A stretch of DNA of 64,000 bases, taken from contig NZ_LMWH01000243.1 of assembly GCF_001507435.1 (NCBI RefSeq), positions 186,001 through 250,000 of the forward strand. The letters are read 5' to 3'. The translations under genes were made by a program, and so were the position numbers. Positions 10,655 to 19,097 of the stretch are shown piece by piece; the first letter of the stretch is position 1; each line of letters opens with the position of its first letter. The DNA comes from Streptomyces sp. NRRL F-5122. Lineage in GTDB: Bacteria > Actinomycetota > Actinomycetes > Streptomycetales > Streptomycetaceae. The notes beneath the pieces are model-generated. The model worked only from the letters and a program-made list of their open reading frames with translations. It had not been told where the DNA came from and did no database searches.

Positions 10655-10675
10655 GGTTTCTCAATCCTCCCGCGG

Positions 10676-12355
10676 TCAGAGCGAGAACGGGATGTAGCAG
10701 GCGGCGGCGAGGACGACCGCGCCCCAGCCCAGCAGGGCGGGCTTGCGGTACCAGGCGTCGTCGCCCGCCGCGGGCGCCTCGGCAACGCCGGGGGAGCGGG
10801 TGCCGTAGACCAGGCCCTGCAGGCTCTCCGCGGGCTTCGGCTCGGTGAACAGCGAGACCGCCACCATGACGACGGCACCGGCCACGAAACCGGCGATCGC
10901 GGAGACGAAGTTGGCGCCCTGGTCGGTGGGGATGCCGATGATGCCCTGCTTGTAGATGACGAAGTAGTTCACCATCGCGGTGACCGTGCCGGCGAGCAGG
11001 CCCCACAGTCCGGACTTCGCGGACGCGCGCTTCCAGAACATGCCGACGATGAAGACCACGAACATCGGCACGTTGAAGAAGGAGAACAGCGTCTGCAGGT
11101 AGCTCATGATGTTCGAGAACGACGAGGCGAGGAACGCCGTGCCGACCGACGCGAGTACGCCGATGGCGGTGATGAGCCGTCCGAACCTGACGTAGTACGC
11201 GTCCTCGCGGTTCTTGACCGCGTACTTCGCCCAGATGTCGTTGGTGAACACCGTGTTGAAGGACGACACGTTGGCCGCCATGCCGGCCATGAAGGCCGCC
11301 AGCAGGCCGGTCACCGCGATGCCGAGGATGCCGTTGGGCAGCAGTTCCTGCATCAGGTACGGGATCGCGTCGTTGTACTGCAGATCCGAGCCCGGGGTGC
11401 CGATCTTCGGCACCAGGACGGCGGCGACCAGGCCCGGGATCATCACCAGGAAGACGATGAAGATCTTCGGGAACGCGGCGATGAGCGGGGTGCGCTGGGC
11501 GGCGGAGAGGTTCTTCGCGGACAGGGCGCGCTGCACCTCGGCGAAGTTGGTCGTCCAGTAGCCGAAGGACAGCACGAATCCGAGGCCGAGGACGATCGTC
11601 AGCCAGTTGGCGCCGAGCGGGTTGGCATGGCCGATTCCGGTGCCTCCCCAGGCGGTGACGAAGTCATGCCCGTGGGTCGCGCTGAGCTTGTCGGTCAGGC
11701 CGTCCCAGCCGCCGACCTTCTTCAGGCCGAGCAGGGTGATCGGGATGAGGGCCGCCAGGATCACGAAGAACTGGAGCACCTCGTTGTAGATCGCGGAGGA
11801 CAGACCGCCGAGGGTGATGTAGGCGAGCACGAAGAACCCGGCGACCACGATCGCCACCCACTGCGGCCAGCCCAGCAGCGCCTCCACGACGATCGCCAGC
11901 GCATACAGGTTCACGCCTGCGATCAAAATGGCGGCGAAGGCGAACAGGATCGAACTCAGAAGGTGTGCCCCTTTGTCGAAGCGGAGCAGCAGGAACTCCG
12001 GGACCGAGCGGACCTTGGAGCCGTAGTAGAAGGGCATCATCACCAGGCCGAGGAAGACCATGGCCGGGATGGCGCCGATCCAGTACCAGTGGACGGTGTA
12101 GGCACCGTACTGGGCGCTGTTGGCGGCCATGCCGAGGATCTCGGTGGCGGCCAGGTTGGCCGAGATGAACGCCAGACCGGTGATCCAGGCGGGCAGCGAG
12201 CGCCCGGACAGGAAGAAGTCGAGGCTGGTCTTCACCGAGCGCCGGGCGGCCAGCCCGATGCCGAGGACCACGGCGAAGTAGATCCCGAGGATCGTGTAGT
12301 CGAGCCCGTTTGTGGGGAGACGGAGCCCGGCGGCGAGATATGTGGGGGTTTGCAT
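10676..12355 (-). CDS. Sodium:solute symporter (SSS family), probable sugar carrier
   Basis: 559 residues with about 14 membrane segments. The segments LDFFLSGRSLPAWITG and ISANLAATEILGMAANSAQYG match the early helices of SGLT-type carriers, the sugar branch of the SSS family. Divergent placement from galTEK supports galactose or a related sugar as substrate, but this is inference. ATG 12355 was chosen; an in-frame TTG at 12382 would add nine residues. A palindromic site lies about 50 bp upstream of the ATG. Confidence 0.85.
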   Translation of the reverse strand: MQTPTYLAAGLRLPTNGLDYTILGIYFAVVLGIGLAARRSVKTSLDFFLSGRSLPAWITGLAFISANLAATEILGMAANSAQYGAYTVHWYWIGAIPAMVFLGLVMMPFYYGSKVRSVPEFLLLRFDKGAHLLSSILFAFAAILIAGVNLYALAIVVEALLGWPQWVAIVVAGFFVLAYITLGGLSSAIYNEVLQFFVILAALIPITLLGLKKVGGWDGLTDKLSATHGHDFVTAWGGTGIGHANPLGANWLTIVLGLGFVLSFGYWTTNFAEVQRALSAKNLSAAQRTPLIAAFPKIFIVFLVMIPGLVAAVLVPKIGTPGSDLQYNDAIPYLMQELLPNGILGIAVTGLLAAFMAGMAANVSSFNTVFTNDIWAKYAVKNREDAYYVRFGRLITAIGVLASVGTAFLASSFSNIMSYLQTLFSFFNVPMFVVFIVGMFWKRASAKSGLWGLLAGTVTAMVNYFVIYKQGIIGIPTDQGANFVSAIAGFVAGAVVMVAVSLFTEPKPAESLQGLVYGTRSPGVAEAPAAGDDAWYRKPALLGWGAVVLAAACYIPFSL

Positions 12356-12404
12356 ACGTACTCGCTTCGTTGCGTGAACCAATCAGAGCGGAACCTACGC
12401 CGTT

Positions 12405-12423
12405 GTGTTCGATATTTGAACAC
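12405..12423. promoter_or_regulatory. Palindromic operator candidate between symporter and galT
   Basis: Arms GTGTTC (12405-12410) and GAACAC (12418-12423) around gatattt, in an unusually AT-rich stretch between divergent genes. It lies 50 bp before the symporter ATG, a typical repressor position. Confidence 0.5.
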
Positions 12424-12580
12424 TTCCGATGATGGGCTTTGTTGGATTGTGATGTTGACGCTGGTGGTTGCTCGTGGTTTGTTGTGTTGAGTTATGTTTG
12501 AAGAGTGGTACGGGTGCGGATGACGAGCCCGTTCGGGTGCGGACGGCGAGTCCGGCAGTGCAGCAGAAAGGCAAGGTGTC
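12424..12580 (+). promoter_or_regulatory. galT upstream promoter/operator region (galP1-like)
   Basis: From about 12438 to 12500 there is a run of GTTG/TGTTG-type elements (at 12440, 12454, 12467, 12480 and 12485), unlike the GC-rich surroundings. Candidate boxes are TTGACG (12455-12460) and TATGTT (12493-12498), not optimally spaced to each other. Established: the S. lividans gal operon is driven by a galactose-inducible, glucose-sensitive promoter ahead of galT, whose operator contains direct hexamer repeats. The repeats here agree, but exact start sites cannot be read from sequence. Confidence 0.55.
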
Positions 12581-13657
12581 GTGAAGAAGACCTCGACCCG
12601 GCTGGCCGACGGTCGTGAGCTCATCTACTACGACCTGCGCGACGACACCGTGCGGGACGCCGTGGACCGCCGGCCGCTGGAGCGGACCGTCACGACCTCC
12701 GAGATCCGCCGCGATGTGCTGCTCGGCGACTCGGTCGCCGTCGCCTCGCACCGGCAGGGCCGCACCTACCTCCCACCCGCCGACCAGTGCCCGCTGTGCC
12801 CCTCCCGGGGTGAGCGGCTGAGCGAGATCCCGGACTCCTCGTACGATGTGGTGGTCTTCGAGAACCGCTTCCCCTCGCTCGCCGGCGACTCCGGCCGCTG
12901 CGAGGTCGTCTGCTTCACCTCCGACCACAATGCCTCCTTCGCCGACCTGACCGAGGAGCAGGCTCGCCTGGTCCTGGACGCCTGGACCGACCGCACCGCC
13001 GAACTGTCCCATCTGCCCGCCGTGGAGCAGGTGTTCTGCTTCGAGAACCGGGGCCGGGAGATCGGTGTGACCCTCGGCCACCCGCACGGTCAGATCTACG
13101 CCTACCCCTTCACCACGCCCCGCACCGCCCTGATGCTCCGTTCCCTGGCCGCGCACAAGGAGGCGACCGGAGGCGAGAACCTCTTCGACGCCGTCCTCGA
13201 ACGCGAACTCGCCGACGGGCGGGTCGTACTCGAGGGTGAGCACTGGGTGGCCTTCGTGCCCTATGCCGCGCACTGGCCCTACGAGGTCCACCTCTATCCC
13301 CGCCGCCGTGTCCCCGATCTGCTGGCGCTCGAGGAGGCGGCGCGCACAGAATTCCCCAAGGTCTACCTGGAACTCTTGAGGCGCTTCGACCGGATCTTCG
13401 ACGACAGCGAGGGGGGAGCGCAGGAGTCGCCGACGCCGTACATCGCCGCCTGGCACCAGGCGCCGTTCGGCACGCTGGAGGAGTTCGACGGCGTGACGAG
13501 GGACGACTTCGCCCTCCACCTCGAGCTTTTCACCATTCGCCGCACTTCAGGCAAGCTGAAGTTCCTCGCGGGTTCCGAGTCCGGCATGAACGTGTTCATC
13601 AACGACGTGCCGCCGGAAGCCGCGGCCCAGCGACTGCGAGAGGTAGCGAGTTCATGA
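12581..13657 (+). CDS. galT: Galactose-1-phosphate uridylyltransferase
   Basis: 358 residues. GalT exchanges UMP between UDP-glucose and galactose-1-phosphate in the Leloir pathway. Seen: the active-site motif GHPHGQIY with nucleophile His169, the upstream Cys pair CPLCPS (C70, C73) that binds zinc, and FENRFPSL typical of the family. GTG 12581 follows AAGGCAAGG. The stop overlaps the galE ATG by four bases. It is the first gene of galTEK, the order known for Streptomyces. Confidence 0.96.
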   Translation: MKKTSTRLADGRELIYYDLRDDTVRDAVDRRPLERTVTTSEIRRDVLLGDSVAVASHRQGRTYLPPADQCPLCPSRGERLSEIPDSSYDVVVFENRFPSLAGDSGRCEVVCFTSDHNASFADLTEEQARLVLDAWTDRTAELSHLPAVEQVFCFENRGREIGVTLGHPHGQIYAYPFTTPRTALMLRSLAAHKEATGGENLFDAVLERELADGRVVLEGEHWVAFVPYAAHWPYEVHLYPRRRVPDLLALEEAARTEFPKVYLELLRRFDRIFDDSEGGAQESPTPYIAAWHQAPFGTLEEFDGVTRDDFALHLELFTIRRTSGKLKFLAGSESGMNVFINDVPPEAAAQRLREVASS

Positions 13658-14622
13658 GCGGGAAGTATCTGGTCACCGGTGGCGCGGGCTATGTGGGCAG
13701 TGTGGTCGCGCAGCATCTGCTGGAGGCGGGGCACGAGGTCGTCGTTCTCGACAACCTCTCCACCGGCTTCCGCGAGGGCGTGCCGGCCGGCGCTTCCTTC
13801 GTCGAGGGCGACATCCGCGATGCCGCCAAGTGGCTGGACCCCTCCTTCGACGCGGTCCTGCACTTCGCCGCGTTCTCGCAGGTCGGCGAGTCGGTCGTGA
13901 AGCCCGAGAAGTACTGGGACAACAACGTGGGCGGCACCATGGCGCTGCTCGGCGCCATGCGCGAGGCGGGTGTGCGCAAGCTCGTCTTCTCCTCCACCGC
14001 GGCGACCTACGGCGAGCCGGTCAGCACCCCGATCACCGAGACCGACCCGACCGCGCCGACCTCCCCCTACGGCGCCTCCAAGCTCGCGGTCGACCACATG
14101 ATCACCGGTGAGGCGGCGGCGCACGGTCTGGGCGCCGTGTCGCTGCGCTACTTCAACGTGGCGGGCGCGTACGGCTCCTGCGGCGAGCGGCACGACCCGG
14201 AGTCCCACCTCATCCCGCTCGTGCTCCAGGTCGCGCAGGGCCGGCGCGAGGCGATCTCGGTCTTCGGTGACGACTACCCGACGCCGGACGGCACCTGCGT
14301 GCGCGACTACATCCACGTCGCGGACCTGGCCGAGGCCCATCTGCTGGCACTGGACGCCGCCACCGCCGGCGAGCACCTGATCTGCAACCTCGGCAACGGC
14401 AACGGCTTCTCCGTGCGCGAGGTGATCGAGACGGTGCGCCAGGTCACCGGACATCCGATCCCGGAGGTCGTGGCCCCGCGCCGGGGCGGCGACCCGGCGG
14501 TCCTGGTCGCCTCCGCGGCCACGGCCCGCGAGCGGCTCGGCTGGAACCCGTCCCGCGCGGATCTCGCGGGCATCGTCGCGGACGCGTGGGAGTTCGCACA
14601 GAACATCACAAGGGAGCAGTAG
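13654..14622 (+). CDS. galE: UDP-glucose 4-epimerase
   Basis: 322 residues, an extended short-chain dehydrogenase. Seen: N-terminal NAD-binding [14 protein letters not shown], the catalytic region with [10 protein letters not shown] and YGASKLAVD (YxxxK), and [10 protein letters not shown]. It interconverts UDP-galactose and UDP-glucose, needed for galactose use and for making surface galactosides. ATG overlaps the galT stop and the next gene starts immediately after its stop. In S. lividans a constitutive internal promoter serves galE; I could not locate an equivalent here with confidence. Confidence 0.96.
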   Translation: MSGKYLVTGGAGYVGSVVAQHLLEAGHEVVVLDNLSTGFREGVPAGASFVEGDIRDAAKWLDPSFDAVLHFAAFSQVGESVVKPEKYWDNNVGGTMALLGAMREAGVRKLVFSSTAATYGEPVSTPITETDPTAPTSPYGASKLAVDHMITGEAAAHGLGAVSLRYFNVAGAYGSCGERHDPESHLIPLVLQVAQGRREAISVFGDDYPTPDGTCVRDYIHVADLAEAHLLALDAATAGEHLICNLGNGNGFSVREVIETVRQVTGHPIPEVVAPRRGGDPAVLVASAATARERLGWNPSRADLAGIVADAWEFAQNITREQ

Positions 14623-15777
14623 GTGGGCGTACGCGAGGGCTTCGAGGAGCTGTACGGGGCGGCTCCCGAGGGCGTCTGGGCGGCACCGGGCCGGGTCAAT
14701 CTGATCGGCGAGTACACGGACTTCAACGAGGGGTTCGTGATGCCGTTCGCACTGCCGCACACGGCGGTCGCGGCGGTCTCGCGGCGCACCGACGGGGTGC
14801 TGCGCCTGCACTCGGCGGACATCGAGGGCCCGGTCGTCGAACTACGCATCGACGAACTCCGGCCGCGGACCGACACCGGCTGGGCCGCCTACCCGGCCGG
14901 AGTCGTGTGGGTGCTGCGCGAGGCGGGGCACGAGATCACCGGCGCGGATCTGCATCTGTCCTCGACCGTGCCGACGGGCGCCGGTCTGTCCTCGTCGGCG
15001 GCGCTCGAAGTGGTCACCGGCCTCGCCCTGAACGACCTGTACGGCCTCGGCCTCGGCCGTCCCGAGCTGGCGAGGCTCGCCCAGCGCGCCGAGAACGACT
15101 TCGTGGGCGTGCCGTGCGGGGTCATGGACCAGATGGCGTCGGCCTGCAGCACCGAGGGCCATGCCCTCCACCTCGACTGCCGTGATCTGTCCCTCCGCCA
15201 GATCCCCTTCGACCCGGCCTCCCAGGACCTCGCGCTGCTCGTCGTCGACACGCGTGTCAAACACGCGCTGGGCGACGGGGCGTACGCCGAGCGGCGCGAG
15301 GGGTGCGAGGAGGGCGCTCGACAGCTCGGGGTCTCGCATCTGCGCGACATCGCCTACGAGGACCTTCAGCCCGCGCTCGAGCGCCTGTCCGACGAGCGGC
15401 TGCGCCGCTATGTACGCCATGTCGTCTCGGACGACCACCGCGTCGACCGGGTCGTCGCCCTGCTGGACGCGGGCGACGTCCGGGCGATCGGGCCCGTGCT
15501 GACCGAGGGCCATGTCTCCCTGCGGGACGACCTGCGCATCTCCTGCCCGGAGCTGGACCTGGTGGTCGACACCGCGAACGCCTGCGGCGCGCTCGGTGCC
15601 CGGATGACCGGCGGCGGCTTCGGCGGCTCGGCGATCGTCCTGGTGGAGGCCTCGGAGGCGGACACCGTCGCCAAGGCGATCGAGGAGGCGTTCGGCGCCG
15701 CCGGTTTCACGGCGCCCCGGGTGTTCCCGGCAGTTCCTGCGGCGGGAGCGCACCGGGTCGGCCGAAGCGCTTCGTAA
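14623..15777 (+). CDS. galK: Galactokinase
   Basis: 384 residues, GHMP kinase family; phosphorylates alpha-D-galactose at C1 with ATP. Seen: galactose-binding signature GRVNLIGEYTDFNEGFVMP, the ATP loop PTGAGLSSSAALEV, and the C-terminal MTGGGFGGSAIVLV motif. GTG 14623 directly abuts the galE stop, with GGAG of the galE end serving as ribosome site. The 3' end overlaps the convergent GNAT gene by 71 bp. Confidence 0.96.
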   Translation: MGVREGFEELYGAAPEGVWAAPGRVNLIGEYTDFNEGFVMPFALPHTAVAAVSRRTDGVLRLHSADIEGPVVELRIDELRPRTDTGWAAYPAGVVWVLREAGHEITGADLHLSSTVPTGAGLSSSAALEVVTGLALNDLYGLGLGRPELARLAQRAENDFVGVPCGVMDQMASACSTEGHALHLDCRDLSLRQIPFDPASQDLALLVVDTRVKHALGDGAYAERREGCEEGARQLGVSHLRDIAYEDLQPALERLSDERLRRYVRHVVSDDHRVDRVVALLDAGDVRAIGPVLTEGHVSLRDDLRISCPELDLVVDTANACGALGARMTGGGFGGSAIVLVEASEADTVAKAIEEAFGAAGFTAPRVFPAVPAAGAHRVGRSAS

Positions 15778-16240
15778 GGGTGTACTCCGTGATCCCCGGC
15801 GGATAGTCGGGGATCACGCACACCACGTCGTAGCCCTGCTTCCGGTAGAACTCCGGGGCCTGGAAGTCCCAGGTCTCCAGGCGCGCGGCCGTGCAGTCGC
15901 GCTCCTCTTTCGCAACGCGCTCCGCCTCGCCCAGCAGCCGGCCGCCGAGGCCGGCGCCGCGATGGCGGTCGTCCACCCAGAGGTAGGCGACGTACAGCCA
16001 CGTCGCCCAGGTGTGCCCGACCAGGCCGCCGGCCAGTTCGCCCGTCGTGTCCAACGCCCATATCTGGAGCGGGACTTCGCGTTCGGTCGGGGTTCCGCGC
16101 AGCGCGCGCAGTATCGGGGAGGCCGCCGTGTTCGTCTCGCGCAGCCGAGTGATGAGCAGTTCCCGCCGCGTCTTGTCGACTTCCGTCTCGATACGAAACA
16201 TGCGGCACACCATAAGCGCGTCGGCCAACCAGTTCTGCAA
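15707..16240 (-). CDS. GNAT family N-acetyltransferase
   Basis: Up to 177 residues. The acetyl-CoA loop is RHRGAGLGGRLLGEAE (the GNAT R/Q-x-x-G-x-G/A pattern), followed by LETWDFQAPEFYRKQGY, the usual strand-turn before the last helix. Substrate unknown. The TTG start at 16240 has a good GGAAGG site; ATG 16201 (MFRIETEV) is an alternative without one. The C-terminal ~24 codons lie antisense to the galK end, so the tail may be loosely constrained. Confidence 0.8.
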   Translation of the reverse strand: MQNWLADALMVCRMFRIETEVDKTRRELLITRLRETNTAASPILRALRGTPTEREVPLQIWALDTTGELAGGLVGHTWATWLYVAYLWVDDRHRGAGLGGRLLGEAERVAKEERDCTAARLETWDFQAPEFYRKQGYDVVCVIPDYPPGITEYTLTKRFGRPGALPPQELPGTPGAP

Positions 16241-16464
16241 ATTTCCTTCCGCTCCCGGTCCCTGGCCCTACCCTGTGAACAGCGCCGGTGGGGGCCGGTG
16301 CTGATCAGGGGGCGAAACAGTCGGGTACGACGCCCGGGGTGGGGGTAGCAGTTCCAGCACGGCGGCGGCCGTGCGACTGCGTCGCCTCCGTCCCAGGTGA
16401 ATGACCGGGGAGCATTCCGGGCGCCGTACCTGCGCCGGTCGTCCCCCGAGCTGTGGGGGTTTCA

Positions 16465-17232
16465 GTGATCCGCATCCGAGTCCTGGTCGTCGACGACCAC
16501 CGCATCTTCGCCGAGTCGCTCGCCGCCGCCCTGGCGGCCGAGCCCGACGTCGACGTGTCCGCGGCCGGCAGCGGCCCGGCCGCACTGCGCTGCCTCGACC
16601 GGGCGGCCGCCGAGGGCCGCAGATTCGACGTGATGCTCGTCGACGCGGACCTCGGGGGCAACGTCCCGGGCTCGCGCCCGGCGGTCCCCGTCCAGGCGGG
16701 CGACGAGGACGGACTCGTCGACGGCATATCCCTGGTCGCCGGGGTCCGTTCCGGTCAGCCTCATGTGCGGACCGTCGTCCTCGCCGAGAAGGACGACCCG
16801 CGCCGTGCCGCGCTCGCCCTGCAGGCCGGGGCGTCCGGCTGGGTCGCCAAGGACTGCTCGCTGTCCCGGCTGCTGACGGTCATCCGGGGTGTGCTGCGGG
16901 ACGAGACGCATCTGCCGCCCGCCCTGCTCACCGGTGTACTGCGCGAGCTGACCGCGGCCCGCAAGCACCGCACCGAGAGCGAGCGGCTGGTGGAGTCCCT
17001 GACGCCCCGGGAGCGTGAGGTACTGCGCTGCATGGTCGCCGGGCTCGGCCGCAAGGCCGTCGCCGAGCGGCTGTTCCTCTCCCCGCACACCGTCCGCACA
17101 CACATGCAGAACGTCCTCGGCAAACTGGGCGTCCACTCCACCCTCGCGGCCGTGGCCCTCGCCCGGCGCGCCGGTGTCGGACCGGTCGACCTAGCCGGGG
17201 ATGTTGTCGAACGGGGCGGTCAACTGGCGTAG
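16465..17232 (+). CDS. LuxR/NarL-type response regulator with an insertion in the receiver
   Basis: 255 residues. Receiver: VVDDHR (D10, D11), phospho-acceptor Asp60 in FDVMLVDADLGG, and Lys129 in GWVAKD, so the site looks functional. Between Asp60 and the usual DGI segment there are about 22 extra residues (64-86, Pro/Gly/Asp-rich). C-terminal LuxR domain: LTPREREVLRCMVAG and HTVRTHMQNVLGKLGV. GTG 16465 is preceded by GGGGG at good spacing; an in-frame GTG at 16453 would add four residues. No kinase is adjacent. The 3' end overlaps the convergent marR-type gene by 42 bp. Confidence 0.88.
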   Translation: MIRIRVLVVDDHRIFAESLAAALAAEPDVDVSAAGSGPAALRCLDRAAAEGRRFDVMLVDADLGGNVPGSRPAVPVQAGDEDGLVDGISLVAGVRSGQPHVRTVVLAEKDDPRRAALALQAGASGWVAKDCSLSRLLTVIRGVLRDETHLPPALLTGVLRELTAARKHRTESERLVESLTPREREVLRCMVAGLGRKAVAERLFLSPHTVRTHMQNVLGKLGVHSTLAAVALARRAGVGPVDLAGDVVERGGQLA

Positions 17233-17688
17233 CAGTGCGGCCAGTTCACTGCGCTGGGCGGCGCTCAGCTCCGCCAGGATCGCGCGCTCCTGGTCGAGCA
17301 GTCCGGCGAGTGCCTGGTCGGCCCGGTCCCGGCCCTCGTCCGTGAGGCGTACCAGCACACCCCTGCGGTCGCTCGGGTCGGGAAGCCGCTCGACCAGGCC
17401 CTTCTTCGCCAGGCGGTCGATGCGGTTGGTCATGGTGCCGGAGGTGACCAGAGTCTGGGTCAGCAGCTGGCCCGGCGAGAGCTGGTAGGGGCCGCCGGCC
17501 CGCCTGAGCGCGGTGAGGACGTCGAACTCCCAGGGCTCGAGACTGTGTTCCGCGAACGCCAGCCGACGTGCGCGGTCCAGGTGCCGGGCCAGCCTGCTGA
17601 CCCGGCTGAGCACTTCGAGCGGTTCCACGTCGAGGTCCGGGCGCTCCCGGCGCCACGCAGCGACCAGCCGATCGACCTCGTCCTCCAT
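17191..17688 (-). CDS. MarR family transcriptional regulator
   Basis: 165 residues from ATG 17688. Winged-helix core: LEPWEFDVLTALRRAGGP, LTQTLVTSGTMTNRIDRL (recognition helix) and the wing KGLVERLPDPSDRRGVLV, followed by a C-terminal dimerisation helix. Transcribed divergently from tam, with repeats resembling MarR sites in the shared region, so control of itself and of tam is likely. No ribosome site precedes the ATG, so the message may be nearly leaderless. The frame stays open much further upstream but has no domain there. Confidence 0.88.
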   Translation of the reverse strand: MEDEVDRLVAAWRRERPDLDVEPLEVLSRVSRLARHLDRARRLAFAEHSLEPWEFDVLTALRRAGGPYQLSPGQLLTQTLVTSGTMTNRIDRLAKKGLVERLPDPSDRRGVLVRLTDEGRDRADQALAGLLDQERAILAELSAAQRSELAALLRQLTAPFDNIPG

Positions 17689-17719
17689 GTCGATCAGTGT
17701 AGTGGTTGTGTCGACATGA

Positions 17720-17754
17720 AGTCTCTTGATGTGGAGTCTCTTGACGTCGAGATA
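17720..17754. promoter_or_regulatory. Operator-like direct repeats between marR-type gene and tam
   Basis: The element agtctcttga(t/c)gt occurs at 17720-17732 and again 15 bp later at 17735-17747. The second copy continues as a near-palindrome, CTTGAC/GTCGAG (one mismatch), reaching gata at 17754. TCTTGA...TCGAGA-like palindromes are typical MarR sites. They lie 32-66 bp upstream of the MarR start. Confidence 0.55.
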
Positions 17755-17884
17755 GTTTGGGTACGAGGATGCTGTCCGTACGGAGGCGACGTCGAACGTC
17801 GAACGGGGGCGCCGCCTCCGTACGAGGGCACCCGGGCAGGGTGCTCCGCCGCGCCCCGTCCGCCTGCCGTGAGGAGGCCCTGTC

Positions 17885-18691
17885 ATGCCCGCCGCCCCCG
17901 TCTGGGATCCCGGCCAGTACCTGCGCCACGCCGGCCACCGCGCCCGCCCCTTCGCCGATCTGCTCGCCCGCGTCCCCGATCTGCCCGGCGGCCCGCCCCG
18001 CATCGCGGACCTCGGCTGTGGCCCCGGCAATGTCACCGCCCTGCTCGCCGAGCGCTGGCCCACCGCGCACATCACCGGGTACGACAACTCGCCGGAGATG
18101 CTGGACAAGGCCCACACCGAGCACGAGGGCCCCACCCCGGGCGGCGGGCGCCTCGACTTCGCCCCGGCCGACGCCCGCACCTGGACGCCGGCGCAGCCGT
18201 ACGACCTGATCGTCAGCAACGCCACCCTGCAATGGGTGCCCGGGCACGCCGCACGCTTCCCCGACTGGATCGCCGGCCTCGCTCCCGGGGGCACCTTCGC
18301 CTTCCAGGCCCCCGGCAACTTCGACTCGCCCAGCCACCGGCTGATGCGGGAACTGGCCCACTCGCCCCGCTGGAAGGACCGTCTGGCCGGCACGCTGCGC
18401 CACGACGACGCCGTGCTCACCCCGGGGGCCTATCTGGAGCGCCTGGCCGACCTCGGCTGCACGGTGGACGCCTGGGAGACGACGTACCTGCATCTGCTCC
18501 ACGGCGAGGATCCGGTCCTGGACTGGGTGAAGGGCACCGGACTGCGCCCGGTGCTGACCGAGCTCGGGGACGGCGCGGAGGAGTTCCTCGCCGACTACCG
18601 CGCGGCCCTGCGGGAGGCGTACCCGGCGACCGCGCACGGCACGTTGTTCCCGTTCCGCCGCATCTTCGCCGTCGCCACGAAGGAGGCGTGA
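17885..18691 (+). CDS. tam: Trans-aconitate 2-methyltransferase
   Basis: 268 residues, class I SAM methyltransferase. Seen: N-terminal WDPGQYLRHAGHRARPFADL typical of Tam, motif I IADLGCGPGNVTALL, and NATLQWVPGH. Family role: methylates trans-aconitate, a by-product that inhibits aconitase. GAGGAGG lies 7 bases before ATG 17885. A VOC protein gene follows 3 bp after the stop, so they form a two-gene operon divergent from a MarR regulator. Confidence 0.9.
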   Translation: MPAAPVWDPGQYLRHAGHRARPFADLLARVPDLPGGPPRIADLGCGPGNVTALLAERWPTAHITGYDNSPEMLDKAHTEHEGPTPGGGRLDFAPADARTWTPAQPYDLIVSNATLQWVPGHAARFPDWIAGLAPGGTFAFQAPGNFDSPSHRLMRELAHSPRWKDRLAGTLRHDDAVLTPGAYLERLADLGCTVDAWETTYLHLLHGEDPVLDWVKGTGLRPVLTELGDGAEEFLADYRAALREAYPATAHGTLFPFRRIFAVATKEA

Positions 18692-18694
18692 GGG

Positions 18695-19081
18695 ATGCTC
18701 GCCGCCGTCGACCACGTCCAGCTCGCCGCCCCGCCGGGCTCCGAGGAGCTGCTGCGGGCGTTCTACACGGATGTCCTCGGCATGACCGAGGTCCCCAAGC
18801 CGCCGGTGCTCGTCGCCCGAGGGGGCTGCTGGTTCCGGGCGGGCGCGGTGCAGCTGCACCTGGGGATCGAGAGCGACTTCCGGCCCGCGAGGAAGGCCCA
18901 CCCGGGGCTGCGGGTCACGGACATCGGGGCGTACGCGGCCCGGCTCCGGGCGCGTGGGGCCGAGGTCACCTGGGACGGCGGCCTTCCCGGTCACCGTCGC
19001 TTCTACATGCAGGACCCGGTGGGCAACCGGCTGGAGTTCCTCGAGCCGGTCACGGCCGGCGAGGATCACCACAACGGGTGA
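18695..19081 (+). CDS. VOC (glyoxalase/dioxygenase fold) family protein
   Basis: 128 residues, one VOC module: N-terminal VDHVQLAAPPGSEE, metal-ligand type position in VQLHLGIE, and C-terminal YMQDPVGNRLEFLEP, the standard closing motif with its Glu. Substrate unknown; the family includes glyoxalases, dioxygenases and resistance proteins that bind a drug. It starts 3 bp after tam with AGGAGG inside the tam end. Confidence 0.88.
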   Translation: MLAAVDHVQLAAPPGSEELLRAFYTDVLGMTEVPKPPVLVARGGCWFRAGAVQLHLGIESDFRPARKAHPGLRVTDIGAYAARLRARGAEVTWDGGLPGHRRFYMQDPVGNRLEFLEPVTAGEDHHNG

Positions 19082-19097
19082 CCCCGGCGGGCCCGCC

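Noticed and set aside
17191..18420. Long MarR frame starting inside tam
   Set aside because: The MarR domain begins at 17688; the upstream part is antisense to tam and lacks any domain.
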